Counted from the first letter of the stretch, positions 17,147 through 26,167 are shown. The stretch: DNA of 64,000 nt from Bradyrhizobium sp. AUGA SZCCT0158 (GCF_018130065.1 NZ_JAFCME010000010.1:124001-188000); one strand, 5' to 3'. Made by a program: numbers and translations. Notes: a model not told the origin generated them from the letters alone.

Positions 17147-17500
17147 ATGTTTAGAGGAATGCGCAAGTATGCGCTCGGCGCCGCAGCGGCAACTGCTCTT
17201 TTTGTAACTCCGATCCCGGCCTTTTCCCAATCCGTTGAGGTTGGGCCGGGGGGCGTTCGAGTGTACGAGGGTCGAGGGGGTGGGCAATGCGAGCAATTGC
17301 GGCGTGCCTGCGAAAACAAGGACGCGCTAGGGGAGCGTGGGGAAGGAAATTGCCGCAGATACCGGGAGACTTGCCAAGGATCAGCTCGGAGAGACGTGTG
17401 CGGCGAACTGAGACAAGCCTGCCTCAACAAGGACCAGTTGGGCGAACGAGGCGAGGGAAATTGCCGCAGGTATCGCCAGACCTGTAGAGGACGCTTATAG
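17147..17500 (+). CDS. Exported hypothetical protein with two tandem 4-Cys modules
   Basis: A 117-residue protein. ATG at 17147 is chosen because GGAGG lies about ten bases upstream and MFRGMRKYALGAAAATALFV begins a signal peptide cleaved near AFSQS. The mature protein has two nearly identical modules at about residues 48-77 and 85-114, each C-x2-LR-x-AC-x-NKD-x-LGERGEGNC-RRYR-x-TC-x-G. That gives eight cysteines, presumably disulfide-bonded outside the cytoplasm. No known family is recognised. Confidence 0.72.
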   Translation: MFRGMRKYALGAAAATALFVTPIPAFSQSVEVGPGGVRVYEGRGGGQCEQLRRACENKDALGERGEGNCRRYRETCQGSARRDVCGELRQACLNKDQLGERGEGNCRRYRQTCRGRL

Positions 17501-17682
17501 AGGTCGCCAATTTTTCAGTGTTGCGGGGTGGTTCGATATCGCTCGGCACCGCCCCGCGCACCATCATCGCGATTTCAACGTCATAAAACGTTGACGGTCG
17601 TGGATTATGACTATCAATCATAGCGCAAGCGATGCGCGCCAGTAGTGTCGCGAAGGGCGGATGTACCCCTCGTGACAGTGAA

Positions 17683-17711
17683 GGCCTCCAGCTTCGGCTC
17701 GGAGGTCTTTT
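17683..17711 (+). terminator. Rho-independent terminator with UUCG loop
   Basis: The stem GGCCTCC/GGAGGTC continues inward as GC around a TTCG tetraloop and is followed by TTTT. It lies about 180 bases downstream of the Cys-module gene and probably ends its transcript. Confidence 0.72.
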
Positions 17712-17754
17712 GCGTTTTACGAAGCTGGTGATCCGGCTTTCGCAAAGCTGCGTT

Positions 17755-17813
17755 CGGTGGCTATGGGTCCCCCGATGCGCCATTGCGCATCTGAGCTCAA
17801 GGCCGGGACGACG
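17755..17813. repeat. Intergenic repeat, GGTGGCTATGGGTCCCCC type
   Basis: Almost identical to 26749-26806; the only internal difference is GCGCCATTGCGC here against GCGCAATTGCGC there. The core TGCGCAATTGCGCA is palindromic and the outer parts GGTCCC and GGGACGAC are partly inverted. Confidence 0.82.
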
Positions 17814-17831
17814 TAGGTGTGAGAGCTCGCC

Positions 17832-20800
17832 CTACTCCGCCGCGATCTGCCGTGGCGCGGGCGGCGGGTTGACGAGATCGGCCGCCAGTTGCGTGTAGCG
17901 TGCCTTGGCGTCGTGCACCGCCTTTTCCTTGACCGGGCCGTAGCCGCGGATGCGGTCGGGCAGCGAGAGGATTTCGACCGCGATGTCGAGCGTGAGCGGC
18001 GACAGCAGGCCGAGCACGGTTGCGACGTCCTTCTCGTAGCCGGAGATCAGGTCGCGCTCCATCTTGCGGTCGGCGCTGTAGCCGAAGATGTCGAACGCGG
18101 TGCCGCGCAGGCCCTTCATCTTCGCCAGCGTCCGGAAAACCGGCATCATCCAGGCGCCGAACGCGCGCTTCTTCGGCCGGCCCAGCGCATCGACGCCGCC
18201 ACCGAGGATCGGCGGGGCGAGGTTGAAGCTGAACTTGAAATCGCCCTCGAACTGGTCGCGAAGCTGCTTTTCGAAGCGGCCGTCGGTGTAGAGCCGGGCG
18301 ACTTCGTACTCGTCCTTGTAGGCGAGCAGCTTGGCGTAATTGATCGCGACGGCGCGCGGCAAGGCCTCGTCGTAGCCGCCATCGACAGCGGCATCGCGGA
18401 CCTTCTTGACCAGCGCCTGATAGCGCGCGGCGAGTTTCGCATCCTGATACTCGGTCAGGAGGTTGCTGCGGTGGGCGATGATCTCGTCCAGCGTCATCGC
18501 ATCCAGCGTCTTGGGTGCGACGCTTCCGTCCTGATCCTTCATCATCGCGATCAGCTTTGCGGGGTCGTGTGCGGCAAGGCGTCCAAGCTGGAACGCCTGG
18601 ATGTTCAGCTTGATCGCAACGCCGTTGACCTCGATCGCCTGCTCGATGGCCTTGGCCGAGAGCGGCAGCAGGCCCTTCTGATAGGCAAAGCCCATCATCA
18701 TCATGTTGGTGGCGATGGAATCGCCGAGCAGCATTTCGGCGGGTTTTGTAAAATCGAAGAACGACGAATCCTTGCGCAACGCGGTCTCCAGCACGTGGTT
18801 GACCTTGCGTGCCTGGAAATTGAAATCGCGGTTGAGGATGAAGTCGGCGATCGGAATGAGGTGGGTGTTGATGATGCCGGTGGTGCGGCTGGATTCGCAG
18901 AGCGTGATGGTTTCCTTGGACACGGCCACCACCTCGTCGGCGGCCAGCACGAGATCGGCGGTGCCGGTGACGATGCGCGAACAGGTGACGTCGGCAGTGT
19001 GTTCTGACAGACGCACATGGCTCAGCACCGCGCCGCCCTTCTGGGCGAGGCCGGACATGTCCAGGATCATGCTGGCTTTGCCCTCGATATGCGCGGCCAT
19101 GCCGAGTAATGCACCGATGGTCAGCACGCCGGTGCCGCCGACGCCGCCGACGGCGACGTTGTAGGGCCGCTCCAGCGTCGGGCGCGACGCAGGCTCCGGC
19201 AGTTCGCCGATATCGCCGACGCCGCCCGGCGCGCGCTTGCGCATCTTGCCGCCGTCGATGGTGACGAACGACGGGCAAAAACCCTTCAGGCAGGAATAGT
19301 CCTTGTTGCAGGTCGACTGGTTGATGGTGCGCTTGCGCCCCAGCTCCGTCTCAAGCGGTTCGACCGAGATGCAGTTCGATTGCACCGAGCAATCGCCGCA
19401 GCCTTCGCAGACCGCCGGATTGATCATGACGCGGCGCGCCGGATCCTCCAGCATTCCCCTTTTGCGGCGGCGGCGCTTTTCGGCGGCACAGGTCTGCACG
19501 AACACGATCGCCGAGGCGCCCTTTACCTTGCGCAGCGTCTTCTGGACGGTGTCGAGTTCGTCGCGATGCGCGGTCTTCACGCCCGGCGCGATTTCGGACG
19601 CCGGATAGGCATCGGGATTTTCCGAGACCAGATAGATTTCGCGGATACCTTCGGCGTGAAGCTGGAAGGTGATCTGCTGCGGCGACAATTCGCCGTCGAC
19701 ATGCTGGCCGCCGGTCATCGCGGTCGCGTCGTTATAGAGGATCTTGTAGGTGATGTTGGCGCCGGAGGCGACCGCCTGGCGGATCGCGAGGCTGCCGGAA
19801 TGGAAATAGGTGCCGTCGCCGAGATTGGCGAACACGTGCTCTTCCTTGGTGAAGGGGGCGACACCGACCCAGGGCACGCCCTCGCCGCCCATATGGGTGA
19901 ATGTCTCGGTCGAGCGGTCCATCCACAGCGCCATGAAGTGGCAACCGATGCCGGCAAAGGCGCGGCTGCCTTCCGGCACTTTGGTGGAGGTGTTGTGCGG
20001 GCAGCCCGAACAGAAATACGGCGTGCGGGTGATCGGCGCCACCGCCTGCATCTGGCTCGCCTGCCGGCCGTTGAACCAGTCGGCCTTGGCGCGCAGCTGT
20101 GCTGCGATTTCAGGATTGAGATTAAGTCGAAGCAGCCGCTCGGTCAGCGAGCTCGCCAGCGAGGCGACGCTGAGCTCTTCGGCAAAGGGCAGGAAGCGCT
20201 TGTCGTGGTCGTCCATCTTGCCGATGATGCGGGGGCGGACGTCGTCGCGCCAGTTGAACAGCTCCTGCTTGACCTGGTTCTCGACGATCTCGCGGCGCTC
20301 TTCGATGATGAAGATTTCTTCAAGGCCGACAGCGAATTGCCGCACCCCTTCCGGCTCCAGCGGCCAGGGCATGCCGATCTTGTAGAGTCTGAGACCGATC
20401 TTGGCGGCGACTTCGGGCGTGATGCCGAGTTCGCGCAGCGCTTGCCTGATATCCTCGTAGCTTTTGCCGGACGCCATGATGCCGTAGCGCGCGTTCGGCG
20501 AATCCATGGTGACGCGGTTGACCTTGTTGGCGCGGGCAAAGGCGATGGCGGCAAAGCCCTTGTAGTCCTGCAGGCGGCGGTCCTGCGCGAAGCGGTCGTC
20601 GGGCCAGCGCAGGTTGAGGCCGCCCTCCGGCAGTTCGAAATCGGTCGGGATCACGAACGGCGTCATCTCGTCGGTGAGGTCGATCTCGGCGGTGGTTTCC
20701 ACCGTCTCGGTGATCACCTTCATGCCGACCCAGCATCCGCTGTAGCGCGACATCGCGATCCCCAGCAAACCCATCTCGATCATTTCGTGGATGCTGGAGG

Positions 20801-21323
20801 GATAGAGATAGGGCATCAGCGCCGACATGAAGGCATGGTCCGACTGATGCGGGACGGTGGAGGATTTGGCGCCGTGGTCGTCGCCCGCGAGAACCAGCAC
20901 GCCGCCGTGCTTGGCCGAGCCTGCCGCGTTGCCGTGGCGGAACACGTCGCCGCAGCGGTCGACGCCGGGGCCCTTGCCGTACCAGATACCGACCACGCCA
21001 TCATAGTTGGCGCCGGGCGACAGATTGAGCTGCTGCGAGCCCCAGACCGCGGTGGCCGCGAGGTCCTCGTTCACGCCGGGCTGAAATTTGATGTTGTATT
21101 GCTCGAGATGCTTGCGGGCGGCGAACAGCTGCTGGTCGTAGCCGCCAAGGGGCGAGCCGCGATAGCCAGAGATGAAGCCCGCGGTGTTCAGGCCCTGCGC
21201 GCGGTCGCGGCGGATCTGCGCCATCGGCAGCCGCACCAGCGCCTGGATGCCGGTCAGGAAGACATGGCCGCTTCCCTGGGTGTATTTCTGATCGAGACTG
21301 ATCGGACCCTGGTTGATTCCCAT
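17832..21323 (-). CDS. Indolepyruvate:ferredoxin oxidoreductase, fused alpha-beta subunits
   Basis: A 1163-residue single-chain enzyme of the 2-oxoacid:acceptor oxidoreductase family. The N-terminal pyrimidine-binding domain begins near YTQGSGHVFLTGIQALVRLP. The thiamine pyrophosphate domain begins near YFCSGCPHNTSTKVPEGS (about residue 440). A ferredoxin-type segment has CEGCGDCSVQSNC and further Cys in CNKDYSCLKGFCP (about 645-690), suiting 4Fe-4S clusters. The gamma-like domain starts at VAVGGVGGTGVLTIG. It would convert aryl pyruvates to aryl-acetyl-CoA with reduction of an electron acceptor. RBS GAGGG precedes ATG at 21323. The length matches the proteobacterial fused form. Confidence 0.94.
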   Translation of the reverse strand: MGINQGPISLDQKYTQGSGHVFLTGIQALVRLPMAQIRRDRAQGLNTAGFISGYRGSPLGGYDQQLFAARKHLEQYNIKFQPGVNEDLAATAVWGSQQLNLSPGANYDGVVGIWYGKGPGVDRCGDVFRHGNAAGSAKHGGVLVLAGDDHGAKSSTVPHQSDHAFMSALMPYLYPSSIHEMIEMGLLGIAMSRYSGCWVGMKVITETVETTAEIDLTDEMTPFVIPTDFELPEGGLNLRWPDDRFAQDRRLQDYKGFAAIAFARANKVNRVTMDSPNARYGIMASGKSYEDIRQALRELGITPEVAAKIGLRLYKIGMPWPLEPEGVRQFAVGLEEIFIIEERREIVENQVKQELFNWRDDVRPRIIGKMDDHDKRFLPFAEELSVASLASSLTERLLRLNLNPEIAAQLRAKADWFNGRQASQMQAVAPITRTPYFCSGCPHNTSTKVPEGSRAFAGIGCHFMALWMDRSTETFTHMGGEGVPWVGVAPFTKEEHVFANLGDGTYFHSGSLAIRQAVASGANITYKILYNDATAMTGGQHVDGELSPQQITFQLHAEGIREIYLVSENPDAYPASEIAPGVKTAHRDELDTVQKTLRKVKGASAIVFVQTCAAEKRRRRKRGMLEDPARRVMINPAVCEGCGDCSVQSNCISVEPLETELGRKRTINQSTCNKDYSCLKGFCPSFVTIDGGKMRKRAPGGVGDIGELPEPASRPTLERPYNVAVGGVGGTGVLTIGALLGMAAHIEGKASMILDMSGLAQKGGAVLSHVRLSEHTADVTCSRIVTGTADLVLAADEVVAVSKETITLCESSRTTGIINTHLIPIADFILNRDFNFQARKVNHVLETALRKDSSFFDFTKPAEMLLGDSIATNMMMMGFAYQKGLLPLSAKAIEQAIEVNGVAIKLNIQAFQLGRLAAHDPAKLIAMMKDQDGSVAPKTLDAMTLDEIIAHRSNLLTEYQDAKLAARYQALVKKVRDAAVDGGYDEALPRAVAINYAKLLAYKDEYEVARLYTDGRFEKQLRDQFEGDFKFSFNLAPPILGGGVDALGRPKKRAFGAWMMPVFRTLAKMKGLRGTAFDIFGYSADRKMERDLISGYEKDVATVLGLLSPLTLDIAVEILSLPDRIRGYGPVKEKAVHDAKARYTQLAADLVNPPPAPRQIAAE

Positions 21324-21649
21324 TTAAGCCCTCTTTGCCAGCCGCTTTGATCGCCAAGACGATTTCTGAGCAAGGCTGTGTTTTATGTAGGCGTCAGAAC
21401 TTCTTAGAACCAGTCTATGTCGGATTTTCCGCTTCCCGCACCACAAATCTGGGCAAGGCAGCCGCGCGATCAAAGATCGCAATTTCGTGCCGGGAAGAAC
21501 GCCGGCCGGTTTCGCTTTGTGTCGCCGGACCGCCCCGGCACGAAACGGCATGACGTGGCCGGCTGCCTTGAGTTTGGGGATAACGCGCCAAGCGGCCTTT
21601 GGCTGCAGGCGATTCTGGCTGGTACGTTATGGTGCGCTGCGTTCGTCGG
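21324..21649. other. Intergenic region upstream of the indolepyruvate oxidoreductase gene
   Basis: About 326 bases between the oxidoreductase start and the stop of the TRIC channel gene, both on the minus strand. It should contain the oxidoreductase promoter. The nearest part is relatively AT-rich (around 21370-21410), but no clear boxes, hairpin or gene were recognised. Confidence 0.5.
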
Positions 21650-22291
21650 TCAGCGCTGATCGCCGCCGAAGACGAATTTCGGCATTTCCCATTTATAGCG
21701 GATCGCGAGCAGCCGCAGCGTCAGCCCGAGCGCGAAGGTCAATCCGGTCCAGAGTTCGTGATTCAACTGCAAGGCGGAGCCGGTGACGTAGAACAACCCG
21801 GTGACGACGGAAACGCTGGCGTAGAGTTCGGAGCGAAACAGCAGCGGCACGTCGTTGCAGAGGATATCGCGCAGCACGCCGCCGGCGCAGCCCGTGATCA
21901 TGCCGGCGACGATCACGATCGGCAGCGGCGCGCCGACTTGCCGGGCGACATCGCAGCCGGCCATCGTGAACACCACAAGGCCGATCGCATCGAGCACCAG
22001 GAATGCGAGGTTGAGCCGGTGCACATGGCGCGCAATCAGGATGGTCACGAAAGCCGCGATCGCGGTCAGCGCCAGGTAGGACGGGTTCTTCACCCAGACC
22101 AGCGGATAGTGCCCGAGCAGCACGTCACGGATGGTTCCGCCGCCGAGCGCGGTAATGCAACCCAGCATGCATACGCCGGCCCAATCCATGCTGCGGCGCC
22201 CGGCGGCCAGGGCGGCCGTCATCGCCTGCGCGGTCAGCGCCACATAGGACAACAGGTGCAGCACGGTATCGCTGGGCGGCAGGGCCCACAT
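21650..22291 (-). CDS. TRIC-type (UPF0126/YicG) membrane channel protein
   Basis: A 213-residue integral membrane protein with seven predicted helices in two repeated three-helix units. Each unit carries the family Gly-rich signature: GGGTIRDVLLGHYPL in the first and GCAGGVLRDILCNDVPLLF in the second. Bacterial homologues of trimeric intracellular cation channels conduct K+ or other small solutes. The start ATG at 22291 directly begins the first helix. No partner gene is adjacent. Confidence 0.93.
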   Translation of the reverse strand: MWALPPSDTVLHLLSYVALTAQAMTAALAAGRRSMDWAGVCMLGCITALGGGTIRDVLLGHYPLVWVKNPSYLALTAIAAFVTILIARHVHRLNLAFLVLDAIGLVVFTMAGCDVARQVGAPLPIVIVAGMITGCAGGVLRDILCNDVPLLFRSELYASVSVVTGLFYVTGSALQLNHELWTGLTFALGLTLRLLAIRYKWEMPKFVFGGDQR

Positions 22292-22451
22292 GGCAACCTC
22301 TTATGCGGCCTCTTCGCACCCTCTGGTTCGATGGAACCCGCGAATCACGGTTCCATCATTAACCGGTTGCAAGATTGACGCGGAACATCCGGCCGCGCCA
22401 GCCATTGTATCTCCGCTAAACACTTTGGGGTTCTAACGGAGGAACTGACTG

Positions 22452-22859
22452 ATGACCTACAATCCGAACGACCCGTATCGTGCCAATCTGAGTGATGACG
22501 AAATCCGCCGCCAGGCACGTATGAACAGTCTCGACAACGAGATACAGGCCGACCCGCAGCTCGCAGAGGGTCCGGCCAGCGGCGCCAAGATCGCGATGTT
22601 CGCGATCGCCATCGCCGTAGTGATGGGTGCGTTGTTCTATGGTCTGAACACTACGAGCGTCAACGAGGCCGGCACCACGCCGTCCAGCCAGACCGCGCAG
22701 ACACAGCCGGCCAACCCCGCGGCGCCTCCGGGCATGCGTGACGTAACGCCGAAGTCCAACAACCAGCCCGGCACGACCACCGGTGCCGCGCCGCCGCGTC
22801 CGGCAGCGCCCTCGCCGGCGGCGCCGCCCGCTCCGGCCGACGCACCGGCCAAGCAGTAA
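22452..22859 (+). CDS. Single-pass membrane protein with Pro/Ala-rich tail
   Basis: A 135-residue protein. The N-terminal 45 residues are polar and charged (NLSDDEIRRQARMNSLDNEI), followed by one membrane helix (AKIAMFAIAIAVVMGALFYG). A low-complexity Pro/Ala/Thr/Gln tail of about 70 residues probably faces the periplasm. No domain is recognised. Likely RBS GGAGGAAC about ten bases upstream. A strong terminator follows 30 bases after the stop. Confidence 0.75.
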   Translation: MTYNPNDPYRANLSDDEIRRQARMNSLDNEIQADPQLAEGPASGAKIAMFAIAIAVVMGALFYGLNTTSVNEAGTTPSSQTAQTQPANPAAPPGMRDVTPKSNNQPGTTTGAAPPRPAAPSPAAPPAPADAPAKQ

Positions 22860-22888
22860 CGGCTGAAGCAAGAGTGATCTGAAACGAC

Positions 22889-22925
22889 AACGCAGCGGGC
22901 ATTACGCCCGCTGCGTTTTTCTTTG
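22889..22925 (+). terminator. Rho-independent terminator
   Basis: A perfect 12-bp stem AACGCAGCGGGC / GCCCGCTGCGTT with loop ATTAC runs into TTTTTC. It ends the gene at 22452-22859; the mirror arrangement may also help stop the minus-strand gene that ends at 22947 from the opposite side only weakly. Confidence 0.92.
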
Positions 22926-22946
22926 TGCGTATTTGTTTGGAAGGTG

Positions 22947-23759
22947 TCAGCTGAACATCTTGTTGAGTTCGCCGCCGGGATAGCCGTTGGCGAACTCCGT
23001 GAACGTGCCCTGCTCCGCCATCTCCTTCGACGCCTTCATGAAGCCGGCCCACGCCATCCGCGCCAGCGCACCGCCGACGCTGATACGGCGCACGCCGAGA
23101 TCGCCGGCAATCTTCAGCGACGGACCGGCGGCGCCGACCAGCAGATTGACCGGTTTTGGCGCGACCGCCTTGACGACCGCCGAAATCTCTTCCGGGGTCG
23201 AGATGCCGGGCGCATAGAGAACGTCGGCGCCGGCCTCGGCATAGGCAGTGAGCCGGTCGATCACGAGCTTCATATCCTTTACCCCGCGGAGGAACGCCTC
23301 GCAGCGGCCGGTGAGCAGGACGCCGCTATTATCGGCATCGATCGCCTGGCGCGCCGCCCTGATGCGATCGATGGCAAGCTCGCGTTCGAACAGCGGCTTG
23401 GAATTGTCGCCGGTAAAATCCTCGATCGAAAGGCCGGCGATGCCGGTCTTGACCGCGCGTGCCACGTTGACGCCGACCTTGTCCGCCTCATGCGCAAAGC
23501 CGTCCTCGAAATCGGCATTGACGGGAATGTCGACCGCCGCAGAGATCGCGGCCAGATGATCGCAGACGTCGTCGACGGTGACGCGGTTGTCGGCTTTGGC
23601 AATGGCCCAGGCAAAACCGGCGCTGGTGGACGCCAGCGCCTTGAAGCCGAGATGCTGCAACGCTTTCGCGCTGCCGACGTCGAACGGATTGGGGATGATG
23701 AAGCAGCCGCTCTCGTGCAACTTCTTGAAGGCGGCGCGTTTGTCAGCAGTTGTCAGCAT
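22947..23759 (-). CDS. Isocitrate lyase / PEP mutase superfamily protein
   Basis: About 270 residues forming the alpha/beta barrel of the PEP mutase/isocitrate lyase superfamily. Landmarks are GFKALASTSAGFAWA near the phosphate site, VNADFEDGF with the metal-binding Asp/Glu pair, GLSIEDFTGD, and LTGRCEAFLRG where isocitrate lyase would have KKCGH. Lack of KKCGH argues against isocitrate lyase. C-C lyase or hydrolase activity on a small oxoacid is possible. ATG at 23759 is used since GGGGAG lies five bases upstream; GTG at 23765 is an alternative. Confidence 0.88.
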   Translation of the reverse strand: MLTTADKRAAFKKLHESGCFIIPNPFDVGSAKALQHLGFKALASTSAGFAWAIAKADNRVTVDDVCDHLAAISAAVDIPVNADFEDGFAHEADKVGVNVARAVKTGIAGLSIEDFTGDNSKPLFERELAIDRIRAARQAIDADNSGVLLTGRCEAFLRGVKDMKLVIDRLTAYAEAGADVLYAPGISTPEEISAVVKAVAPKPVNLLVGAAGPSLKIAGDLGVRRISVGGALARMAWAGFMKASKEMAEQGTFTEFANGYPGGELNKMFS

Positions 23760-23825
23760 GGTCACTCCCCGAATTGTTTGTTGGCGCGGCGAACATAGGT
23801 ACGCACCGCCTGCTCCGCCAGACGC

Positions 23826-24134
23826 TCACGCCACGACCTTGCGCAGAAACGTGCGCTCCTCGGCGAGGATGAACTGGTTCTCCTCGGCAAAGCTGAAATT
23901 GGCCATACCCTCCTTGTCGGCGCGCAGCCGCGCCCGGTAGCTCTCGTAGGCCGCGAGGCTGTCGAACGAGATCAGCGCGAAGGCGATGTTGTTGGTGCCC
24001 TCATGCGGCATCCAGTAGCCGATCAGGTCGCCGCCGCATTTCGGAATGATGCTGAGCCAGTTTTTCGAATATTCCTCGAACATCGCCCGCTTGAACGGAT
24101 CGAGCTGGTAGCGGATGAAGACGGTGATGGTCAT
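23826..24134 (-). CDS. NIPSNAP family protein
   Basis: A 102-residue dimeric alpha/beta barrel protein beginning MTITVFIRYQLDPFKRAMFEEYSKNW, the conserved NIPSNAP start. The middle segment GGDLIGYWMPHEGTNNIAFALISFDSLAAYESYRARL is also characteristic. Function of bacterial members is not established; many sit near catabolic genes. Here it lies 60 bases downstream of the PEP mutase family gene's start on the same strand and could be cotranscribed with it. Confidence 0.87.
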   Translation of the reverse strand: MTITVFIRYQLDPFKRAMFEEYSKNWLSIIPKCGGDLIGYWMPHEGTNNIAFALISFDSLAAYESYRARLRADKEGMANFSFAEENQFILAEERTFLRKVVA

Positions 24135-24156
24135 GTTGTTCTCCGGTCCTTGTTGT

Positions 24157-24267
24157 CGTCATTGCCTGCGACAAACGCGAAGCGTTTGCGCAAGGGAGCG
24201 AAGCGACGAAGCAATCCATTCCTCCGCACGTGGCGCGATGGATTGCTTCGCTTCGCTCGCAATGACG
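24157..24267. repeat. TCATTGCGAGC-type palindromic repeat
   Basis: The arms CGTCATTGC and GCAATGACG enclose GAAGCAATCCAT and ATGGATTGCTTC. This copy has an extra 5' insertion (ACAAACGCGAAGCGTTTGCG) compared with 16305-16389. It sits upstream of the NIPSNAP gene and before the ArsR regulator. Confidence 0.85.
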
Positions 24268-24322
24268 TTCGAGCCAACACTACCCGCTTGATCGTCGGCG
24301 ATGCTTCGGCTATCATCGAACT

Positions 24323-25021
24323 ATGAAAGCAGGCCCCGACATCGCAATGGTCGCTTCCCTGGTCGGCGATCCCGCGCGCGCCAACATGCTGACCGGGCTG
24401 ATGACCGGCCGCGCGCTGACCGCGACCGAGCTGGCGCACGAGGCCGGGATCACGCCGCAGACGGCGAGTTCGCATCTGGCCAAGCTGGAAGCCGGCGGCC
24501 TGATCGAGCAGGAGAAGCAGGGCCGGCACCGTTACTACCGCCTCACCGATCCCGATGTCGCCGGCGTGCTCGAGGGCCTTGCGGGGCTTGCGGAACGCGC
24601 CGGTCACACGCGTGTGCGCACCGGGCCGAAAGAGCCGGCACTGCGCCGGGCGCGGATTTGCTACGACCACCTCGCCGGCGATCTCGGCGTGCAGATGCTC
24701 GACAGCATGAAGAAGCAGAAGCTGGTCCGGCAAAGCAAGGAGACCATCGAACTCACCGGTGAAGGCAAGCGCTTCATGGCAAAGGCGCTGCAGATCGACG
24801 CCGATACGCTGGCCCATCCACGCCGGCCGGTCTGCAAGGCCTGCCTCGACTGGAGCGAACGGCGGCATCACCTCGCCGGCACGCTGGGTGCGGCGGTCAT
24901 GAGCCGGTTCACCGAACTCAACTGGGCCGCACGCGATAGCGCGCCGGGCAGCCGCGTCGTCAATTTCACGCGCAACGGCGAGAAGCGGTTCGCGGCGCTG
25001 TTCGGCCCGAGCGAAGCTTAA
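24323..25021 (+). CDS. ArsR-type winged-helix transcriptional regulator
   Basis: A 232-residue regulator. The winged helix-turn-helix is in the first 80 residues: RANMLTGLMTGRALTATELAHEAGITPQTASSHLAKLEAGGLIEQEKQGRHRYYRL is a textbook ArsR/SmtB module. The extra 150-residue C-terminal domain, with RRPVCKACLDWSERRHHLAG (two Cys), is typical of the longer ArsR members in Rhizobiales. The inducer is unknown. It is divergent from the NIPSNAP gene across a repeat. Confidence 0.92.
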   Translation: MKAGPDIAMVASLVGDPARANMLTGLMTGRALTATELAHEAGITPQTASSHLAKLEAGGLIEQEKQGRHRYYRLTDPDVAGVLEGLAGLAERAGHTRVRTGPKEPALRRARICYDHLAGDLGVQMLDSMKKQKLVRQSKETIELTGEGKRFMAKALQIDADTLAHPRRPVCKACLDWSERRHHLAGTLGAAVMSRFTELNWAARDSAPGSRVVNFTRNGEKRFAALFGPSEA

Positions 25022-25201
25022 TTCGTGCAGCCGTTTGTTTACGAATTGGCCCCAAATGAGGCGTGGCAACGAAAATGTGACAGCCGCACAACCGGCAATT
25101 TCTTGCTGCTGTTTCACGAATCAACAACATTCATTTTCTATTCAGGTCCCGTGACTAGGTTCGGAACCGCGCCGCCTGGCGGCTAAAAATCGGGAGAAAA
25201 C

Positions 25202-25465
25202 ATGAAGTACCTTTTCGCTGCAGTCTTGGTCGCAGCCTCGTTTGCGAGCTTCAGCGCGGCGAATGCCGCGGGCGGATGCGGCCCCGGCTATCATCGCGGT
25301 CCCTATGGCGGATGCGTGCTCAATCGCGGCCGTGTTGTGGTGGCGCCGCGCGCCGTCTACGTCCCCCCGCGCGTCGTGCGGCCCCCGGTTGTTGTGGTGC
25401 GGCCCGGCGGCCGGGTTTGCCCCTACGGCATGGTCTGGGCCTACGGGCGCTGCCGCGTTCGGTAA
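25202..25465 (+). CDS. Small exported protein with GCGPGYHRGPYGGC motif
   Basis: An 87-residue protein with a signal peptide (MKYLFAAVLVAASFASFSAA, cleavage near NAAG). The mature start GGCGPGYHRGPYGGCVLNRG matches the GCG-prefix of a family of small cell-envelope proteins common in Bradyrhizobium. A Val/Pro/Arg-rich stretch follows, ending in a second Cys pair (VCPYGMVWAYGRCRVR). The RBS GGGAGAA is seven bases from ATG. A clear terminator follows at 25486. Function unknown. Confidence 0.82.
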   Translation: MKYLFAAVLVAASFASFSAANAAGGCGPGYHRGPYGGCVLNRGRVVVAPRAVYVPPRVVRPPVVVVRPGGRVCPYGMVWAYGRCRVR

Positions 25466-25485
25466 TATCAATTCATACGGCAGAA

Positions 25486-25511
25486 GGCCCCGCTCCGGCG
25501 GGGCTTTTTTT
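25486..25511 (+). terminator. Rho-independent terminator
   Basis: The GCCCCGC/GCGGGGC stem with a TCCG loop is followed by TTTTTTT, 20 bases after the stop of the small exported protein gene. Confidence 0.93.
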
Positions 25512-25585
25512 ATGGGCAGGACGGCATTGAACGCCACGGCGTGTTGCGCAGACGAAGCGGGATGCACCTTTCCGGGCAAGCAGCC

Positions 25586-26092
25586 ATGAACTCCCTCCGC
25601 TTTGTCGCCACCGCGATCGCGCTGGCCTGCCTCACCCTATCGGCGCGTGCCGAAGCACCGCCCAAATTCGCGGATTATCCGGTCAGGGTCTACGCCGGCA
25701 AAATCGCAATCCCGCGGCTGGTGACGCCGGATTTGCGCGCCCGCCGGGAGACTTTTCTCGCCGCAGCCGACGACGGGAAGATCGATGCGGCGGGCCGTTA
25801 CATCGTGGTCAAGCTGCCGTGCGGCTCGACCTGCGTCGCGCCCACCTTGCTCGATGCGCGCACCGGCAAGATCATCGAGCTGTTCACGGTCTCCGGCTGG
25901 CACGAGGTGTCAGATGATTTCGATCCCGTCGTCAGCCGCGCCAACAGCCGCATGATCGTGTTCCGCGGCGCCCGCAACGAGGCCGGTATTGTCGGAAACC
26001 ATTTCTATCTGATCGAAGAACGCGGAAGGCTGAAGCACCTTCACACGCAGGACACGCAGGCGAATTTCGAGACTTCGCCGAAAATCAAATAG
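25586..26092 (+). CDS. Exported hypothetical protein
   Basis: A 168-residue protein starting at ATG 25586 (MNSLRFVATAIALACLTLSA), a signal peptide cleaved near ARAEA; the upstream extension of the frame is not needed. The mature part has two Cys in LPCGSTCVAPTLLDARTG and ends in a charged stretch. The arrangement of short strands around DFDPVVSRANSRMIVFRGARNE suggests a small beta domain. No family is recognised. Confidence 0.75.
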   Translation: MNSLRFVATAIALACLTLSARAEAPPKFADYPVRVYAGKIAIPRLVTPDLRARRETFLAAADDGKIDAAGRYIVVKLPCGSTCVAPTLLDARTGKIIELFTVSGWHEVSDDFDPVVSRANSRMIVFRGARNEAGIVGNHFYLIEERGRLKHLHTQDTQANFETSPKIK

Positions 26093-26167
26093 CCGGATGG
26101 AATGAAGCCCACGCCGACCCGATAAGGCAGGGACGGCAAATGCCATCCCCGCCCGTCCCCACGAACG

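Larger units (their letters stand above)
17501..17831. other. Intergenic region with terminator and a repeat
   Basis: Between the Cys-module gene and the convergent oxidoreductase gene. It contains a terminator hairpin at 17683-17711 and a palindromic repeat at 17755-17813. No gene seen. Confidence 0.65.

Noticed and set aside
19380..21350. A 656-codon plus-strand frame
   Set aside because: It lies fully antisense to the indolepyruvate oxidoreductase gene, whose protein has clear domains; the antisense protein has only the biased composition of a high-GC shadow frame.
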